In this document: positions 31,571 through 41,032 of the stretch, in pieces | Layout of the letters: each line of letters opens with the position of its first letter | Numbering within the stretch: position 1 is the stretch's first letter | Assembly: GCF_000429825.1 (NCBI RefSeq) | Contig: NZ_KE386964.1 | Location: 1 to 48,805 of the forward strand | From: Cohnella thermotolerans DSM 17683 | GTDB taxonomy: Bacteria; Bacillota; Bacilli; Paenibacillales; Paenibacillaceae | Length of the DNA stretch: 48,805 nucleotides | Direction: 5' to 3' | Position numbers and translations under genes: made by a program | Notes under the pieces: generated by a model | What the model saw: only the letters and a program-made list of their open reading frames with translations | Database searches by the model: none | What the model was told of the DNA's origin: nothing

Positions 31571-32451
31571 TCCGTTTCCGCCGCCTCGGTGAGAAGCTCG
31601 ATCAGATGGCGGATGGCGGGACTTTTCCACTTCTTCTTATGGAGCACGATTTGGGTATAGAAGACGATGTCGGGATGCGCGAACGGCAGCGCGACCAGCT
31701 GATTCTCCGCCAGCTCCCGGTCCACCGCGATGCGCGGGAGCAAGCCGACGCCAAGACCGTAACCGACCAGCCGCTTGATCGCTTCGAGGCTGCCGAATTC
31801 GTGATGAATCCGGTAAGCGACGTTGTGGCCGTTCAGCAGAGTTTCGAAGGCGGCGCGGTACGTGCACGTCTGTTCCGTGGCGATGTAGGATAGATTATGA
31901 AGGTCCTTCAAATGAACGGAAGAGGCGCCGCATAACGGGTGTCCGGGCTCTGCGACGAGCACGAGCGGCTCCTGCCGAAGCGGAATCGACTCGACGTCCT
32001 CTTCGGTCACGAGCCGGTCCATGATGATGCCGATGTCCAGCTCGCCGGTTTTGATGAGCTGCAGAATGTGCGGCTCGGCTAGCGGCAGCGCCTGCAGGTT
32101 GATCTGCGGGAACGCCTCGCGGAAGCGGTTGAACACCGGCGGCAGGAAGTAAGCGACGAGCGACTCGATCGTGCCGATATCCAGGTGCCCGGATACCTGG
32201 CGGGAGATCAAATGCTTGGAATCGTCGTAGAGGCGCAGGATTTGATCGAAATAGTGGCGCAGCTGCTCGCCCGCGGAAGTCAGGCGCATCGTGCGGCCGT
32301 AGCGCTCGAACAGGATGACGCCGTATTCGTTCTCCAGCTTCTGAATATGCGTCGTGACGCTGGATTGCACGTAACCGAGATTTTCCGCCGCTTTGGTGAA
32401 GCTTTGGCAGCGGGCGACCTCCATGAAGCTTCTTAAATAGATTAAATCCAA
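31552..32451 (-). CDS. LysR-family transcriptional regulator
   Basis: The 299-residue LTTR is full length. The N-terminal winged helix (about 1-60) contains LRSFMEVARCQSFTKAAENL and SSVTTHIQKLENEYGVILFE. The effector domain (about 88-290) contains LDIGTIESLVAYFLPPVFNR. It most resembles the CysL/YwfK/YtlI-type branch, though the ligand is unknown. Translation begins at a TTG (32451) since no earlier ATG exists in frame and a later one would cut the helix-turn-helix. GGTGGTG is the nearest ribosome-like sequence. It is divergent from an asparaginase gene, which is its natural target. A SigA-type promoter lies at 32619-32647, giving a leader of about 160 nt. Confidence 0.88.
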   Translation of the reverse strand: MDLIYLRSFMEVARCQSFTKAAENLGYVQSSVTTHIQKLENEYGVILFERYGRTMRLTSAGEQLRHYFDQILRLYDDSKHLISRQVSGHLDIGTIESLVAYFLPPVFNRFREAFPQINLQALPLAEPHILQLIKTGELDIGIIMDRLVTEEDVESIPLRQEPLVLVAEPGHPLCGASSVHLKDLHNLSYIATEQTCTYRAAFETLLNGHNVAYRIHHEFGSLEAIKRLVGYGLGVGLLPRIAVDRELAENQLVALPFAHPDIVFYTQIVLHKKKWKSPAIRHLIELLTEAAETDKRLAR

Positions 32452-32618
32452 GGGCGATCACCACCGGCCGTTCGAGATGGGATTACTTGTGGTTGAGGAA
32501 GGACGAGAACGCCAGCAACGAAGAGATGAGACGAGCCCGGCGGGACCGGCTCTTCCGCTCGTTTTTCCATCGTTGGAGCTCAAGCCGACGTTCGAGTTCC
32601 CGCTCGCGGTTTTTCCAT

Positions 32619-32647
32619 ATTGTAAGGGCCTCGTGGTCATTAATCAA
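32619..32647 (-). promoter_or_regulatory. SigA-type promoter of the LysR gene
   Basis: On the minus strand, TTGATT (32647-32642), a 17-bp spacer and TACAAT (32624-32619) make a good SigA-like promoter. Confidence 0.55.
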
Positions 32648-32738
32648 CAATTTTCTCGCCTCCCGTCGGCGGTTGGTTTGGCATTCATCTTACCACCGGT
32701 CCGGATGGCAAAGTTATCCAACGTTTTGCATGAAGGTT

Positions 32739-32753
32739 ATCGATATTTTCGAT
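32739..32753. promoter_or_regulatory. LysR-type T-N11-A box upstream of asparaginase
   Basis: ATCGA-TATTT-TCGAT is a perfect 5-5-5 inverted repeat containing T-N11-A (32740-32752), the LysR-family consensus form. It lies 53 bp before the asparaginase ATG. Binding is inferred. Confidence 0.45.
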
Positions 32754-32806
32754 GGAAACGCCGTCATTTTGATTGGCTGGAAACGGCGGCCGAGGAGGAC
32801 GACAAC

Positions 32807-33823
32807 ATGAGGGATTTTAAAGCGATGCCGATGGATGCGCCGCTCGCGGTAACGACGCGGGGCGGTCTGGCGGAGAACGAGTTTCGCGGGCGCCTGTGCG
32901 TCGTATCGGCGGACGGCGAGCACGTGTTGGAATCGCGCGGAGACACGGCCGGACCTGCCTTCATCCGCTCGACGGGCAAGCCGATGCAGGCGATCGAGCC
33001 GCTGCTCGGCGGCGTGGCGGAGGCGTTCGGGTGGGAGGACCGCCATCTTTCGATGCTGGGGGCGTCCCAGCGGGGATACGCGGAGCAGGTCGAGGCGATT
33101 GCGGAAATGCTCCGCTCGGCGGACATTCCCGAGGAGGCGTTCGCGTTCAAGGCGGTCGCGCCGACGGCCGCCCGGCCGAAGGAGGATTGGGTGCGCGCCG
33201 GGGCCGTCCCGCGGAAAATATACCATACGTGCGCGGGCAAGCATCTCGGCATGCTCGCGTGGTGCAAGCGGATGGGCTGGCCGCTGGAAGGGTACGCCGA
33301 GCCGGACCATCCCGCCCAGCGGCGAATCGTCGCCCGCGTGCGGGAATGGATGGGCGCCGGCGAGGCGGAGACCGCCGTCGGGCGCGACGGCTGCGGGCTG
33401 CCGGTGACCGCGGTGCCGATGTGGCGGACGGCGCTCGCCTACGCGCGGCTGGCGTGCCCGGATACCGCTCCCGACGCGGCAGCCGCGCGGGCGGCCGAGC
33501 GGGTCGTCCGGGCGATGAACCGCTACCCGGACCTGGTCGAAGGGCCGGGGCGGCTGGCGAGCCTGCTGCTCGCCGATCCGAACATCGTCGCGAAAAGCGG
33601 GGCGCAAGGGCTGTTCACGCTCGGCCTGCGCAAGGAGCGGCTGGGCATCGCCGTGCACTTGTCCGACGGCTCGGAAGCCGCTTGGGGGCCGGTCGTCATC
33701 GCGCTGCTGGAGAAGTACGGCGGCGCGTCGCCGGAGACGATGGAGCGGCTGCGAGCGCGGTATCCCCGCGTCTTCCGCAACGACGCGGGAGCCGAGGCGG
33801 GAACGTGGGAAGTTGTGTTTTAG
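32807..33823 (+). CDS. Asparaginase, AnsA/L-asparaginase II type (pfam06089)
   Basis: The 338-residue protein has the family's conserved blocks: AVTTRGGLAENEFRG, RSTGKPMQAIEPLLGG, LGASQRGYAEQVEAI, HTCAGKHLGMLAWC, GRDGCGLPVTAVPM and AKSGAQGLFTLGL. This thermolabile-type asparaginase family differs from the classical AnsB fold. It hydrolyses asparagine or related amides to aspartate and ammonia in the cytoplasm. The start at 32807 is set by GAGGAGG eight bases upstream. The longer frame upstream crosses the regulatory region and was rejected. The divergent LysR gene suggests regulation by amino-acid or sulfur/nitrogen status (inference). No terminator is evident after the stop. Confidence 0.9.
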   Translation: MRDFKAMPMDAPLAVTTRGGLAENEFRGRLCVVSADGEHVLESRGDTAGPAFIRSTGKPMQAIEPLLGGVAEAFGWEDRHLSMLGASQRGYAEQVEAIAEMLRSADIPEEAFAFKAVAPTAARPKEDWVRAGAVPRKIYHTCAGKHLGMLAWCKRMGWPLEGYAEPDHPAQRRIVARVREWMGAGEAETAVGRDGCGLPVTAVPMWRTALAYARLACPDTAPDAAAARAAERVVRAMNRYPDLVEGPGRLASLLLADPNIVAKSGAQGLFTLGLRKERLGIAVHLSDGSEAAWGPVVIALLEKYGGASPETMERLRARYPRVFRNDAGAEAGTWEVVF

Positions 33824-34100
33824 TATAATGATTCCGAAAACACGACCGTTTCTTGGCAGCCGCCAGATCGGGTTACAGGCCGAAGGATACCGCCGGACGA
33901 GCGAACCCGTCGGCCATTTGCAGCAATGGAGGCGTCGAACGGCGCGTCCTCCGATCTCTATGTAAGCGGATACAACCTAGCGTGTCCGATCGCCACAACC
34001 TTCCATTATCGCTCGGCCCGCGGGCTTTCCGTCTCGATGAATTGAAGCGTATCGAGGGCCTCGACGGCCGGCATACGTTACCGATATTAGGGGGCAAAGC

Positions 34101-36407
34101 ATGACGTTACTGAAGAGGATTCGGCAATACCGCGTCTATCGGCGAATGGTGCTGTCCTATTTGCTGTTGTCTGTCGTCACCGTCTCGCTGCTCGCCGTCA
34201 GTTTGTACAGTCTCTTTTCCGCCAAAGCGGTTCGGGAGATCGACAAGTCTTCCAGGCAAATGCTGGCTCAAGTCGGGTACACGTCCAACGTCGTCTACGA
34301 GCAGGTTCAGACGATCACGGGCCAACTGCTGAGCGATCACGAGATCATGTCGTTCCTGAACGCCAGGGAAGACGACAAAATCGTCAATTATACGGCCAGC
34401 CTGTTTCTGACCCGAATTCAAGGCGTCTACCCATTCATCAAAAACCTCAGCCTCTACAATTTTGTGACCGGAGGCTACGTGGACTGTCTCGGGCTTCCGG
34501 AGGATTCGGACCTGTTCCTTCCGGATGAATCGAGCTACTTGGACTTTTTCCCCCGAACGTCGGTATTACTGGACGGCAAGCCGCTGCGGCTGCTGACGTT
34601 CAAATTCATTCCCGAACGGTCTTTCGCGCAGAAGCCGAGATCGGCCATCGTGTTCGACCTGGACGAAGCCTACATCCGCAACACGATGCGCACCATCGGC
34701 GGTTCTTCCCGGGAGGCGGGCACCTTCGTCATGGACGCGTCCGGCAAGGTGTTGTCCCACTCCAACCCCGAATATTTCATGACCGATCTTGCCGACAAGG
34801 CGTATGTGCGGAAGATTCTTGCCGATTCCCGGAGCCAAGGCAGCTTCACCGCCGTCGTCGAAGGTCAGAAGCAGCTGATTACGTACGTGAAGTCGTCAGC
34901 TCTCGACTGGTATTTCGTCAGTGCGAGACCGTACGGGGAGCTGATCGCAGACATCACCGAGGTGCGCAACTGGACCGTCTTGGCCGCGATCTTGCTGATC
35001 GTCCTGGCGGGCGGACTGTCGCTGCTGCTGAGCGGCAACATCTACAACCCGATCCGGGCGCTGCTCGACAAGACGAGCGCGGGCGCGGGGAAGAAGGAGT
35101 CGCCGCTGCTTCGCTTCGACGAATACGAGATGCTGGCCGACGCTTTCGACCATTCGATCGAAGCGGCCAGGTCGATGGAATCGCGGCTCATCCGTTCGTC
35201 GAACGCGCTGAAGGCCAGCTATCTCTCGCATCTGCTCAAAGGGAATGCGAACCGGATCGCCGTCTCGGCCGAGATGAAGCGAGAGTGGGAGAGCCGGCTG
35301 GACGGCCCGATTTTGCGCGTGCTGCTCTTCCAAATCGACGAGTACCGGACGTTTCGGGAACGCAATAACGCCTTCGACCGGGGGCTGTACCGTTTCGCCA
35401 TCGGCAATATCGCCCAGGAAATATTGGGAAGCGCTTACCGCTGCGAAGTCGCGAATGCGGAAGGGAACGAGGTTGCGGTGATCGTCCAATCCGGGGACGA
35501 GGATCTGCAGGATAACGTGTACCTGCTGCTCGGCGACATTCAAGACACCGTCCGCGACTATTACCGCGTCGGCTTGTCGGTCGGCATCGGCACCCCGGTC
35601 GCTTCGCTCAGCGAAATATCCGATTCGTACCAGGCGGCTCGCGAAGCGGTTCAGACGCGGCTGTTCCTCGGCCACGGCTGCATTGCCGCTGCGGGCAAGG
35701 CGCCGGAAGGGAGCGACAAAACGCCGCGTTATCCTGTCGCGATCGAGAGACGGCTGATCGAAGCGGTGAAGCTGGGGAACCGGGACGCGATCCGCAAGGA
35801 GATCGGGGAGTTTCGGCGGATTCTTGCCGAGGGCGGGTATAAGAACGCGATGCACGCCACGAATTTTATGGTGACCGGGATCCTGCGCGAATTCGAATAC
35901 ATGACCGAATGGTGGAGCGTCGACGTCGAACAGCTCGACAAAGCGGTGGATCGCGCAAGGGAGATCGAAACGCTGGACGACATGGAGAAGCTGCTGTCCG
36001 AGCTTTGCTTCCGGATTGTCGAACTTCTGGAGGCGAACCGCAGACAGACGGCCGTATCCAAAAACGCCAAGCTTGTCGAGGACATTCAGCGATTCGTCGG
36101 CGAACATTACGCCGAGCACGGGCTTTCCCTCGAAGCGGCGGCGGAGCGGTTCGGCTTCTCGTCCGGCTACATCGGCAAGCTGTTCAAAAGCATGACGGGC
36201 GCAACCTTCATCGACTACGTGACGCACGTCCGGATGGAGCGGGCCAAAGAGCTGCTCGCCGCCGGCAACGATCCGATCGCCCAAATCGGCGAGCGGGTCG
36301 GCGTGTACAACGTTCCGTACTTTACGACGCTGTTCAAGAAAAAGTACGGCATGACGCCTTCCCAATATCGGGAGCAAGCGGCAAACGACGCGGGCCTATC
36401 GCGATAA
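34101..36407 (+). CDS. Membrane-bound AraC-type sensor-regulator (YesS/YtdP-like)
   Basis: The 768-residue protein has TM1 (about 17-37), a large extracytoplasmic dCache-like sensor (about 40-288), TM2 (about 290-310) and a cytoplasmic linker domain with degenerate cyclase-like features (about 370-640). A C-terminal AraC double helix-turn-helix completes it (about 656-763; LSLEAAAERFGFSSGYIGKLFK; IAQIGERVGVYNVPYFTTLFKKKYGMTPSQYR). In Bacillales such one-piece membrane regulators sit beside LplB/LplC/YtcQ-type polysaccharide importers and control them. The same permease and lipoprotein genes follow here. AGGGGGC precedes the ATG. The 277 bp upstream contain a TATAAT at 33824-33829 without a clear -35 box. 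Confidence 0.87.
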   Translation: MTLLKRIRQYRVYRRMVLSYLLLSVVTVSLLAVSLYSLFSAKAVREIDKSSRQMLAQVGYTSNVVYEQVQTITGQLLSDHEIMSFLNAREDDKIVNYTASLFLTRIQGVYPFIKNLSLYNFVTGGYVDCLGLPEDSDLFLPDESSYLDFFPRTSVLLDGKPLRLLTFKFIPERSFAQKPRSAIVFDLDEAYIRNTMRTIGGSSREAGTFVMDASGKVLSHSNPEYFMTDLADKAYVRKILADSRSQGSFTAVVEGQKQLITYVKSSALDWYFVSARPYGELIADITEVRNWTVLAAILLIVLAGGLSLLLSGNIYNPIRALLDKTSAGAGKKESPLLRFDEYEMLADAFDHSIEAARSMESRLIRSSNALKASYLSHLLKGNANRIAVSAEMKREWESRLDGPILRVLLFQIDEYRTFRERNNAFDRGLYRFAIGNIAQEILGSAYRCEVANAEGNEVAVIVQSGDEDLQDNVYLLLGDIQDTVRDYYRVGLSVGIGTPVASLSEISDSYQAAREAVQTRLFLGHGCIAAAGKAPEGSDKTPRYPVAIERRLIEAVKLGNRDAIRKEIGEFRRILAEGGYKNAMHATNFMVTGILREFEYMTEWWSVDVEQLDKAVDRAREIETLDDMEKLLSELCFRIVELLEANRRQTAVSKNAKLVEDIQRFVGEHYAEHGLSLEAAAERFGFSSGYIGKLFKSMTGATFIDYVTHVRMERAKELLAAGNDPIAQIGERVGVYNVPYFTTLFKKKYGMTPSQYREQAANDAGLSR

Positions 36408-36459
36408 AACGACATTTTCCCGCTTCATTATCGTTTTTTTGATACCGGGAACGGAAATT

Positions 36460-36490
36460 TGAAAGCGCAAAAAACGGATTTGTGAAAGCG
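36460..36490 (+). promoter_or_regulatory. Two cre-like TGAAAGCG sites before the mannoside importer operon
   Basis: TGAAAGCG occurs at 36460-36467 and 36483-36490, 23 bp apart. The sequence matches the left half of the catabolite-responsive element bound by CcpA in Bacillales. The second copy reads TGAAAGCGATACCGA. Carbon catabolite control is a plausible inference. Confidence 0.4.
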
Positions 36491-36566
36491 ATACCGATAC
36501 TTGAAATATACAGGCGCGCCGTCTCCCGGTATGATTCACTCAAGACCGATTCGAAGGGGGGAGAAC

Positions 36567-37481
36567 ATGGCGCGCTTCTTTCGCGAAGTTACGAGAAACC
36601 GGTACTGCTATTTGCTCGTCCTGCCCGCGATGGCTTACGTATTTTTATTTTCCTATGCCACCTATCCGTATTTGCTGATCGCCTTTCAACGGTTCGACTA
36701 CCGCAAAGGACTGCTGAATGCGGATTGGGTGGGGCTGGACAACTTCCGCTTTTTCTTCCAGTCGAACGACGCGATGCGCGTCACGCTCAACACGATTCAG
36801 TTGAATGTGCTGTTTCTGGTCGCGGTCACCGTCGTCTCCGTGGCGCTGGCGCTGCTGTTCAACGAGATCCGCAGCAAGCTGTTCGCCAAGTTTGCGCAGA
36901 CGACGATGATTTTCCCGAGCTTCCTGTCCTGGATCATCGTGAGCTACATGATGTACAGCCTGTTCGCAAGCGACTACGGCATCATCAACCAAGGGCTCGC
37001 CGCATTGGGCCTCACGCCGGTCAACTGGTATTCGACGCCGAACGCCTGGCCGGCCATTCTCGTCGGCATGAAGGTGTGGAAAGATGCGGGGATGTCCTCG
37101 ATCATCTATCTCGCCGCGATCGCCGGCATCGACGGCTCGCTGTACGAATCGGCCGACATCGACGGCGCCACGCGCTGGCAGAAGACGATTCGCATTACGC
37201 TGCCGCTGCTCGCACCGACCGTCGCCATTCTGACGCTGCTCAATCTCGGCAAAATTTTTTACGGCGATTTCGGCATGATCTACGCCCTCATCGGCGACAA
37301 CGGCGTGCTCTATCCGACGACGGACGTCATCGATACGTACGTGTTCCGCGCCTTGCGGCAAATCGGGGATCCGTCCAACGCGGCCGCGGTCGGGCTGTTC
37401 CAATCAACGGTCGGCTTGCTGCTCGTTTTTATCGCCAACTGGTTAACGCGCAGATTTTTCAAGGAAGGGGCGTTGTATTGA
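36567..37481 (+). CDS. Carbohydrate ABC permease, LplB type
   Basis: The 304-residue inner-membrane protein has six predicted helices. Helix 1 is YCYLLVLPAMAYVFLFSYATYP, a typical LplB/YteP start, followed by VGLDNFRFFFQSNDAMRVTLNT. The EAA loop ESADIDGATRWQKTIRITLPLL docks the ATPase. The ATG at 36567 follows AAGGGGGGAG. A longer in-frame start at 36501 lies in the regulatory region. It forms the membrane channel with the next gene, with the lipoprotein at 38423 as receptor. No ATPase gene is near, so a shared MsmX-type ATPase is expected, as is usual for this family (family knowledge). Confidence 0.93.
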   Translation: MARFFREVTRNRYCYLLVLPAMAYVFLFSYATYPYLLIAFQRFDYRKGLLNADWVGLDNFRFFFQSNDAMRVTLNTIQLNVLFLVAVTVVSVALALLFNEIRSKLFAKFAQTTMIFPSFLSWIIVSYMMYSLFASDYGIINQGLAALGLTPVNWYSTPNAWPAILVGMKVWKDAGMSSIIYLAAIAGIDGSLYESADIDGATRWQKTIRITLPLLAPTVAILTLLNLGKIFYGDFGMIYALIGDNGVLYPTTDVIDTYVFRALRQIGDPSNAAAVGLFQSTVGLLLVFIANWLTRRFFKEGALY

Positions 37482-37482
37482 C

Positions 37483-38367
37483 ATGACCGCGGGCAAACGC
37501 ACACGCATCCGCATCGGTACGCCGCTCATCTACGCCGCCCTGACTTTGTTCGCGCTCGCCTGCCTGCTGCCGATGCTGCTCACCCTGGCCGTCTCGCTCT
37601 CGGACGAGGACAGCATCGTCGCGCACGGGTACCGCTTGCTGCCGGACCGGTGGTCGCTGGACGGGTACCGGACGATTCTCGTCAACGGCGGCCTGATTTT
37701 CAGAGGCTATCTGATCTCCTTTATCGTGACGATCGCCGGGTCGTTCCTGGCTTTGTTCGTCACGGCGCTCGCCGCTTATCCGATGGCCAACCCGAGCGTG
37801 AAATACCGCAACGTGCTGGCGCTTTACTTTTTCATCACGATGCTGTTTAACGGCGGCCTTGTCCCCTGGTACCTGATGTGCACCCGGCTGGGACTGACGA
37901 ACAACCTTCTCGCGCTGATCGTCCCGTCGCTCATGTTCAACGCCTTCAACTTGTTTCTGGTCAAAAATTTCATGGAGAGCCTGCCGGGGGCTCTTCGGGA
38001 ATCGGCTTATATCGACGGCGCGAACGATCTGCGGATCGCTTTCCGAATCTATATGCCCTTGTGCACGCCGGTGCTCGCCACCGTTACGCTGTTCTACGCG
38101 CTGGCCTATTGGAACGACTGGTTCAACGCCATCATGCTCGTGGACGACAAGAGGCTGTATCCGCTGCAGTACATTCTGTTCCAGATGCGTTCCAACATTC
38201 AGATGCTGGATATGCTGCCGAACGGCGCCACGACGGACTACACGCTGCCGGCCGAATCCGCCAAGATGGCGACCGTCATTCTGACGATCGGTCCGATCGT
38301 CTTCCTGTACCCCTATTTGCAGCGGTATTTTACCAAGGGGCTCATTATCGGTTCCGTCAAAGGCTGA
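37483..38367 (+). CDS. Carbohydrate ABC permease, LplC/YtcP type
   Basis: The 294-residue protein is the second half of the channel. It has an N-terminal helix (IYAALTLFALACLLPMLLTL), then VTIAGSFLALFVTALAAYPM, MLFNGGLVPWYLMCTRLGL, the EAA loop ESAYIDGANDLRIAFRIYMPL, and the family-typical end YLQRYFTKGLIIGSVKG. The ATG at 37483 lies one base after the stop of the first permease, with AAGGAAGGGG upstream at slightly long spacing. Partner of the LplB-type protein, moving an oligosaccharide across the membrane. Confidence 0.94.
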   Translation: MTAGKRTRIRIGTPLIYAALTLFALACLLPMLLTLAVSLSDEDSIVAHGYRLLPDRWSLDGYRTILVNGGLIFRGYLISFIVTIAGSFLALFVTALAAYPMANPSVKYRNVLALYFFITMLFNGGLVPWYLMCTRLGLTNNLLALIVPSLMFNAFNLFLVKNFMESLPGALRESAYIDGANDLRIAFRIYMPLCTPVLATVTLFYALAYWNDWFNAIMLVDDKRLYPLQYILFQMRSNIQMLDMLPNGATTDYTLPAESAKMATVILTIGPIVFLYPYLQRYFTKGLIIGSVKG

Positions 38368-38422
38368 TGTGTCCCTCGCAAGAGGTGCATATACCCACTA
38401 TCTTACTGAAGGAGAGGGTCTT

Positions 38423-39958
38423 ATGAGAAAATGGCCGGCAATCCTGGCCGCTTGTCTGCTGCTCGTCGTTCCGCTTGCCGGCTGCGGCGGCAACAACGCC
38501 GATTCCGAAGGCGGCGCCGCATCGAACGGAGGAGCGGGCGGAGAAGCGCCCAAGCAGGAGACGGTGACGATCAAGTACGTTATCCCGGGCACGGAGCCGA
38601 AGGAATGGCCCGCCGTGCAGGAAGCCGTCAACAAGAAGCTGCAGGCGGACGGCCTGAACATCCGGATCGAGAAGGAATATATCGATTGGGGCGCCTGGGA
38701 GCAGAAAATCAACCTGAAGCTGTCGACGAACGAAGAATTCGACATGTTCCACGTCATGAACGACTGGGTCGGCATCGCGAACTATGCCGGACGAGGGGCG
38801 CTCAAGGACATCGCGAACGAAATCGAACAATACGGTCCGAACCTGCGCAAGGTGATCCCGGAGTCCGTATGGAGCGGGGTAACGAAGGAAGGCCATGTTT
38901 ACGGCGTTCCCGCGTACTGGTATGAATCGGCGGTCGACGGCTCCCTTACGCTAAACAGGTATTTGCTGAACAAAGCCGGAGTGACCGGACCGATCACGAA
39001 CCGGACCGAACTGATGAGCGCGATGGAACAGGTCAACGACAAGCTGGGCCTGAAGCTGACCATTCCGCTGCGGGGCGGGACGGCGGGGCCTGCGGACATC
39101 TTCCAGCGCACCTACGACGATTATCCGTTCACCGTTCGCGACAATATCGCGTTCATCGGCCTGGACGGCATCGTCAAAAACTGGGTCGAGACCGAGCAGT
39201 TCAAGCAAGACGCCGCCTGGTTCCGCGAAGCGTATCAGAAGAAGCTGATCAACCCCGACGTTCTGACCGTGAAGCAGGAACAGATCGTCGATCAGATCAA
39301 ATACGGCAAATACGTCTTTACGCTCGGCACGCCGAACAAATTGTCCGACGTTCAGAAAACGTATCCCGACGCCACCGACCAGGACTTCGAGCTTATCCGC
39401 CTCAATCCGGACAAACCGCATTACCGGATGGTCAACGCCAAAAACGTCAACGTGGTGGCCGCCAACAGCAAGCACCCCGCCGAGTGCGTGAAATTCCTGA
39501 ACTGGCTGTACGCGAACCAGGACAACTACGACCTGTTCATGTACGGCATCGAAGGCAAGACGTACAAGAAGGTGGGCGACCGCGGGATCGAGTCGATCAT
39601 GGACCCGGCGACCAATATGCCGCTGTATTTGCAGGACGACTGGATGATCGGCAACCTGAACTTCATTCGGGTCGATCCGGACTATCTGTCTGCCAACAGA
39701 GCGCTGTACGTCGCCGATCCCGACGCCAAAAACTTCTTCGCGGCGGACTTCTTCTTCGATCCGGCTCCGGTGAAGGCGGAGATGGGCAACGTGCAGGCGG
39801 TTTATACGTCCGACGTGTCGCCGATTTACCGCGGAGTGCTGGACTACGACAAGCACATCAAATCGGCCCTTGCCAAGCTGAAGGCGGCCGGAATCGACAA
39901 AGTGCTGGCCGAATATCAGAAGCAGCTCGACGCTTACAAAGCGCAGCTGAAGTCCTAG
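38423..39958 (+). CDS. Sugar-binding lipoprotein, YtcQ/LipO type
   Basis: The 511-residue extracellular solute-binding protein starts with a lipoprotein signal, lipobox PLAGC with Cys21, then a Gly/Asn/Ala-rich linker and ETVTIKYVIPGTEPKEWPAV. The family-1-type binding domain includes DMFHVMNDWVGIANYAGRGA and ANSKHPAECVKFLNWLYANQ. Length and layout match YtcQ/LipO proteins that serve LplBC-type permeases. AAGGAGAGG lies just before the ATG at 38423. A longer in-frame start would precede the signal peptide and was rejected. The ligand is unknown. The downstream GH130 enzyme suggests beta-mannosides or mannosyl-glucose-type oligosaccharides (inference). Confidence 0.93.
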   Translation: MRKWPAILAACLLLVVPLAGCGGNNADSEGGAASNGGAGGEAPKQETVTIKYVIPGTEPKEWPAVQEAVNKKLQADGLNIRIEKEYIDWGAWEQKINLKLSTNEEFDMFHVMNDWVGIANYAGRGALKDIANEIEQYGPNLRKVIPESVWSGVTKEGHVYGVPAYWYESAVDGSLTLNRYLLNKAGVTGPITNRTELMSAMEQVNDKLGLKLTIPLRGGTAGPADIFQRTYDDYPFTVRDNIAFIGLDGIVKNWVETEQFKQDAAWFREAYQKKLINPDVLTVKQEQIVDQIKYGKYVFTLGTPNKLSDVQKTYPDATDQDFELIRLNPDKPHYRMVNAKNVNVVAANSKHPAECVKFLNWLYANQDNYDLFMYGIEGKTYKKVGDRGIESIMDPATNMPLYLQDDWMIGNLNFIRVDPDYLSANRALYVADPDAKNFFAADFFFDPAPVKAEMGNVQAVYTSDVSPIYRGVLDYDKHIKSALAKLKAAGIDKVLAEYQKQLDAYKAQLKS

Positions 39959-40039
39959 AACGAAGCGGGATCGGCAGGCTTCGAATTCGCAAGAAACCAC
40001 GGTTGCTATTGATGTGGCTCATAAGGGGAAATAGTCGCG

Positions 40040-41032
40040 ATGTTTACTTTGACCCGGTCGGAGAAAAGAGAGATTCGAACGTGCTCGGCGCTGCTCCGAG
40101 ACTATGAAGCTAGCGGCAAGTGGGCCGCGAATCCGGAGAAGCTCGTCTTTGAGGGTGTCGGAGACAAGGACGTTTACAATATTGCGGCTCCGTTCGAAGA
40201 CGGCGGCGGGCCGGTGATCGCCGGACGCGTGGAGTCGAGGGACAGCGAGTCGTCGGACATCGTCTTTTTCACGCAGCGGGAAGGCATTTGGACGCCCCGC
40301 GAAGGGGCGCCCGTGTTAAGGCTGCAAGATCCGTTCCATACTAGAATCGGCGGAGAATTGATCGTAGGAGGCGTGGAGACGTATCCCCTGCCCGGACGGA
40401 CGGGCGGATTGTCCTGGCGCACGGTGTTTTACAAAGGCTCCGGCATCGACACGCTGAAGCCGTTCTTCACGGGGCCCGACGGCATGAAGGATCTGCGGCT
40501 GATCGAGCTGGCGGACGGCGGCGTGGGCGTGTTTACCCGGCCGCAGGGCGAGAAGGGCGGGCGCGGCAAGATCGGATTCGTCCGTCTCCCGTCGCTAGGG
40601 GATCTGACGGTGGAAGCGATCGAGGACGCGCCGCTGCTCGCCGGCCAGTTCGCCGACGAAGAATGGGGCGGAGCGAACGAGCTCCATTTGCTGGCGGGAG
40701 GGCTGGTCGGCGTGCTCGGCCATATCGCTTGCTTCGACGCATGGGGCGCGCGCCATTATTATCCGATGGCGTTCGCGCTCGATCCCGAGACGGGCGAACA
40801 TTCCGACATCGAGCTGATTGCGGCCAGAAACCGTTTTCTGCCCGGCGAAGCCAAGCGCAGCGATTTGGCCGACGTCGTGTTCAGCGGCGGTTTGATTCGC
40901 AAGCCTGACGGTACCGCGGATTTGTACGCCGGGGTCGGCGACGCGGAAGCGCAGAAGATTACGATAGCCGACCCGTTCGCCCGATACGAGGGGAAGGAGC
41001 TGGAGCGCATTCATGAATACCGTTCGATATGA
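40040..41032 (+). CDS. DUF1861 (MTP-1-like) beta-propeller protein
   Basis: The 330-residue protein matches my memory of the DUF1861 family. It has FEGVGDKDVYNIAAPFEDGG near the start, VIAGRVESRDSESSDIVFF, LQDPFHTRIGGELIVGGVET, and the later block LADVVFSGGLIRKPDGTADL. Repeated WTP/HY/GG-containing strands suggest a five-bladed propeller related to GH43/GH130-type folds. Biochemical function is not established to my knowledge. DUF1861 genes commonly lie beside GH130 genes, as here, where the two coding regions overlap by 20 bases. A partner glycosidase or glycan-binding role is possible. AAGGGGA stands about eleven bases before the ATG. Confidence 0.75.
   Translation: MFTLTRSEKREIRTCSALLRDYEASGKWAANPEKLVFEGVGDKDVYNIAAPFEDGGGPVIAGRVESRDSESSDIVFFTQREGIWTPREGAPVLRLQDPFHTRIGGELIVGGVETYPLPGRTGGLSWRTVFYKGSGIDTLKPFFTGPDGMKDLRLIELADGGVGVFTRPQGEKGGRGKIGFVRLPSLGDLTVEAIEDAPLLAGQFADEEWGGANELHLLAGGLVGVLGHIACFDAWGARHYYPMAFALDPETGEHSDIELIAARNRFLPGEAKRSDLADVVFSGGLIRKPDGTADLYAGVGDAEAQKITIADPFARYEGKELERIHEYRSI

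Larger units (their letters stand above)
32452..32806. other. Divergent regulatory region between LysR and asparaginase genes
   Basis: No gene is recognised in these 355 bases. They hold the LysR promoter and a LysR-type box, described separately. Short frames here are Arg/Ser-rich and look like chance. Confidence 0.5.
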
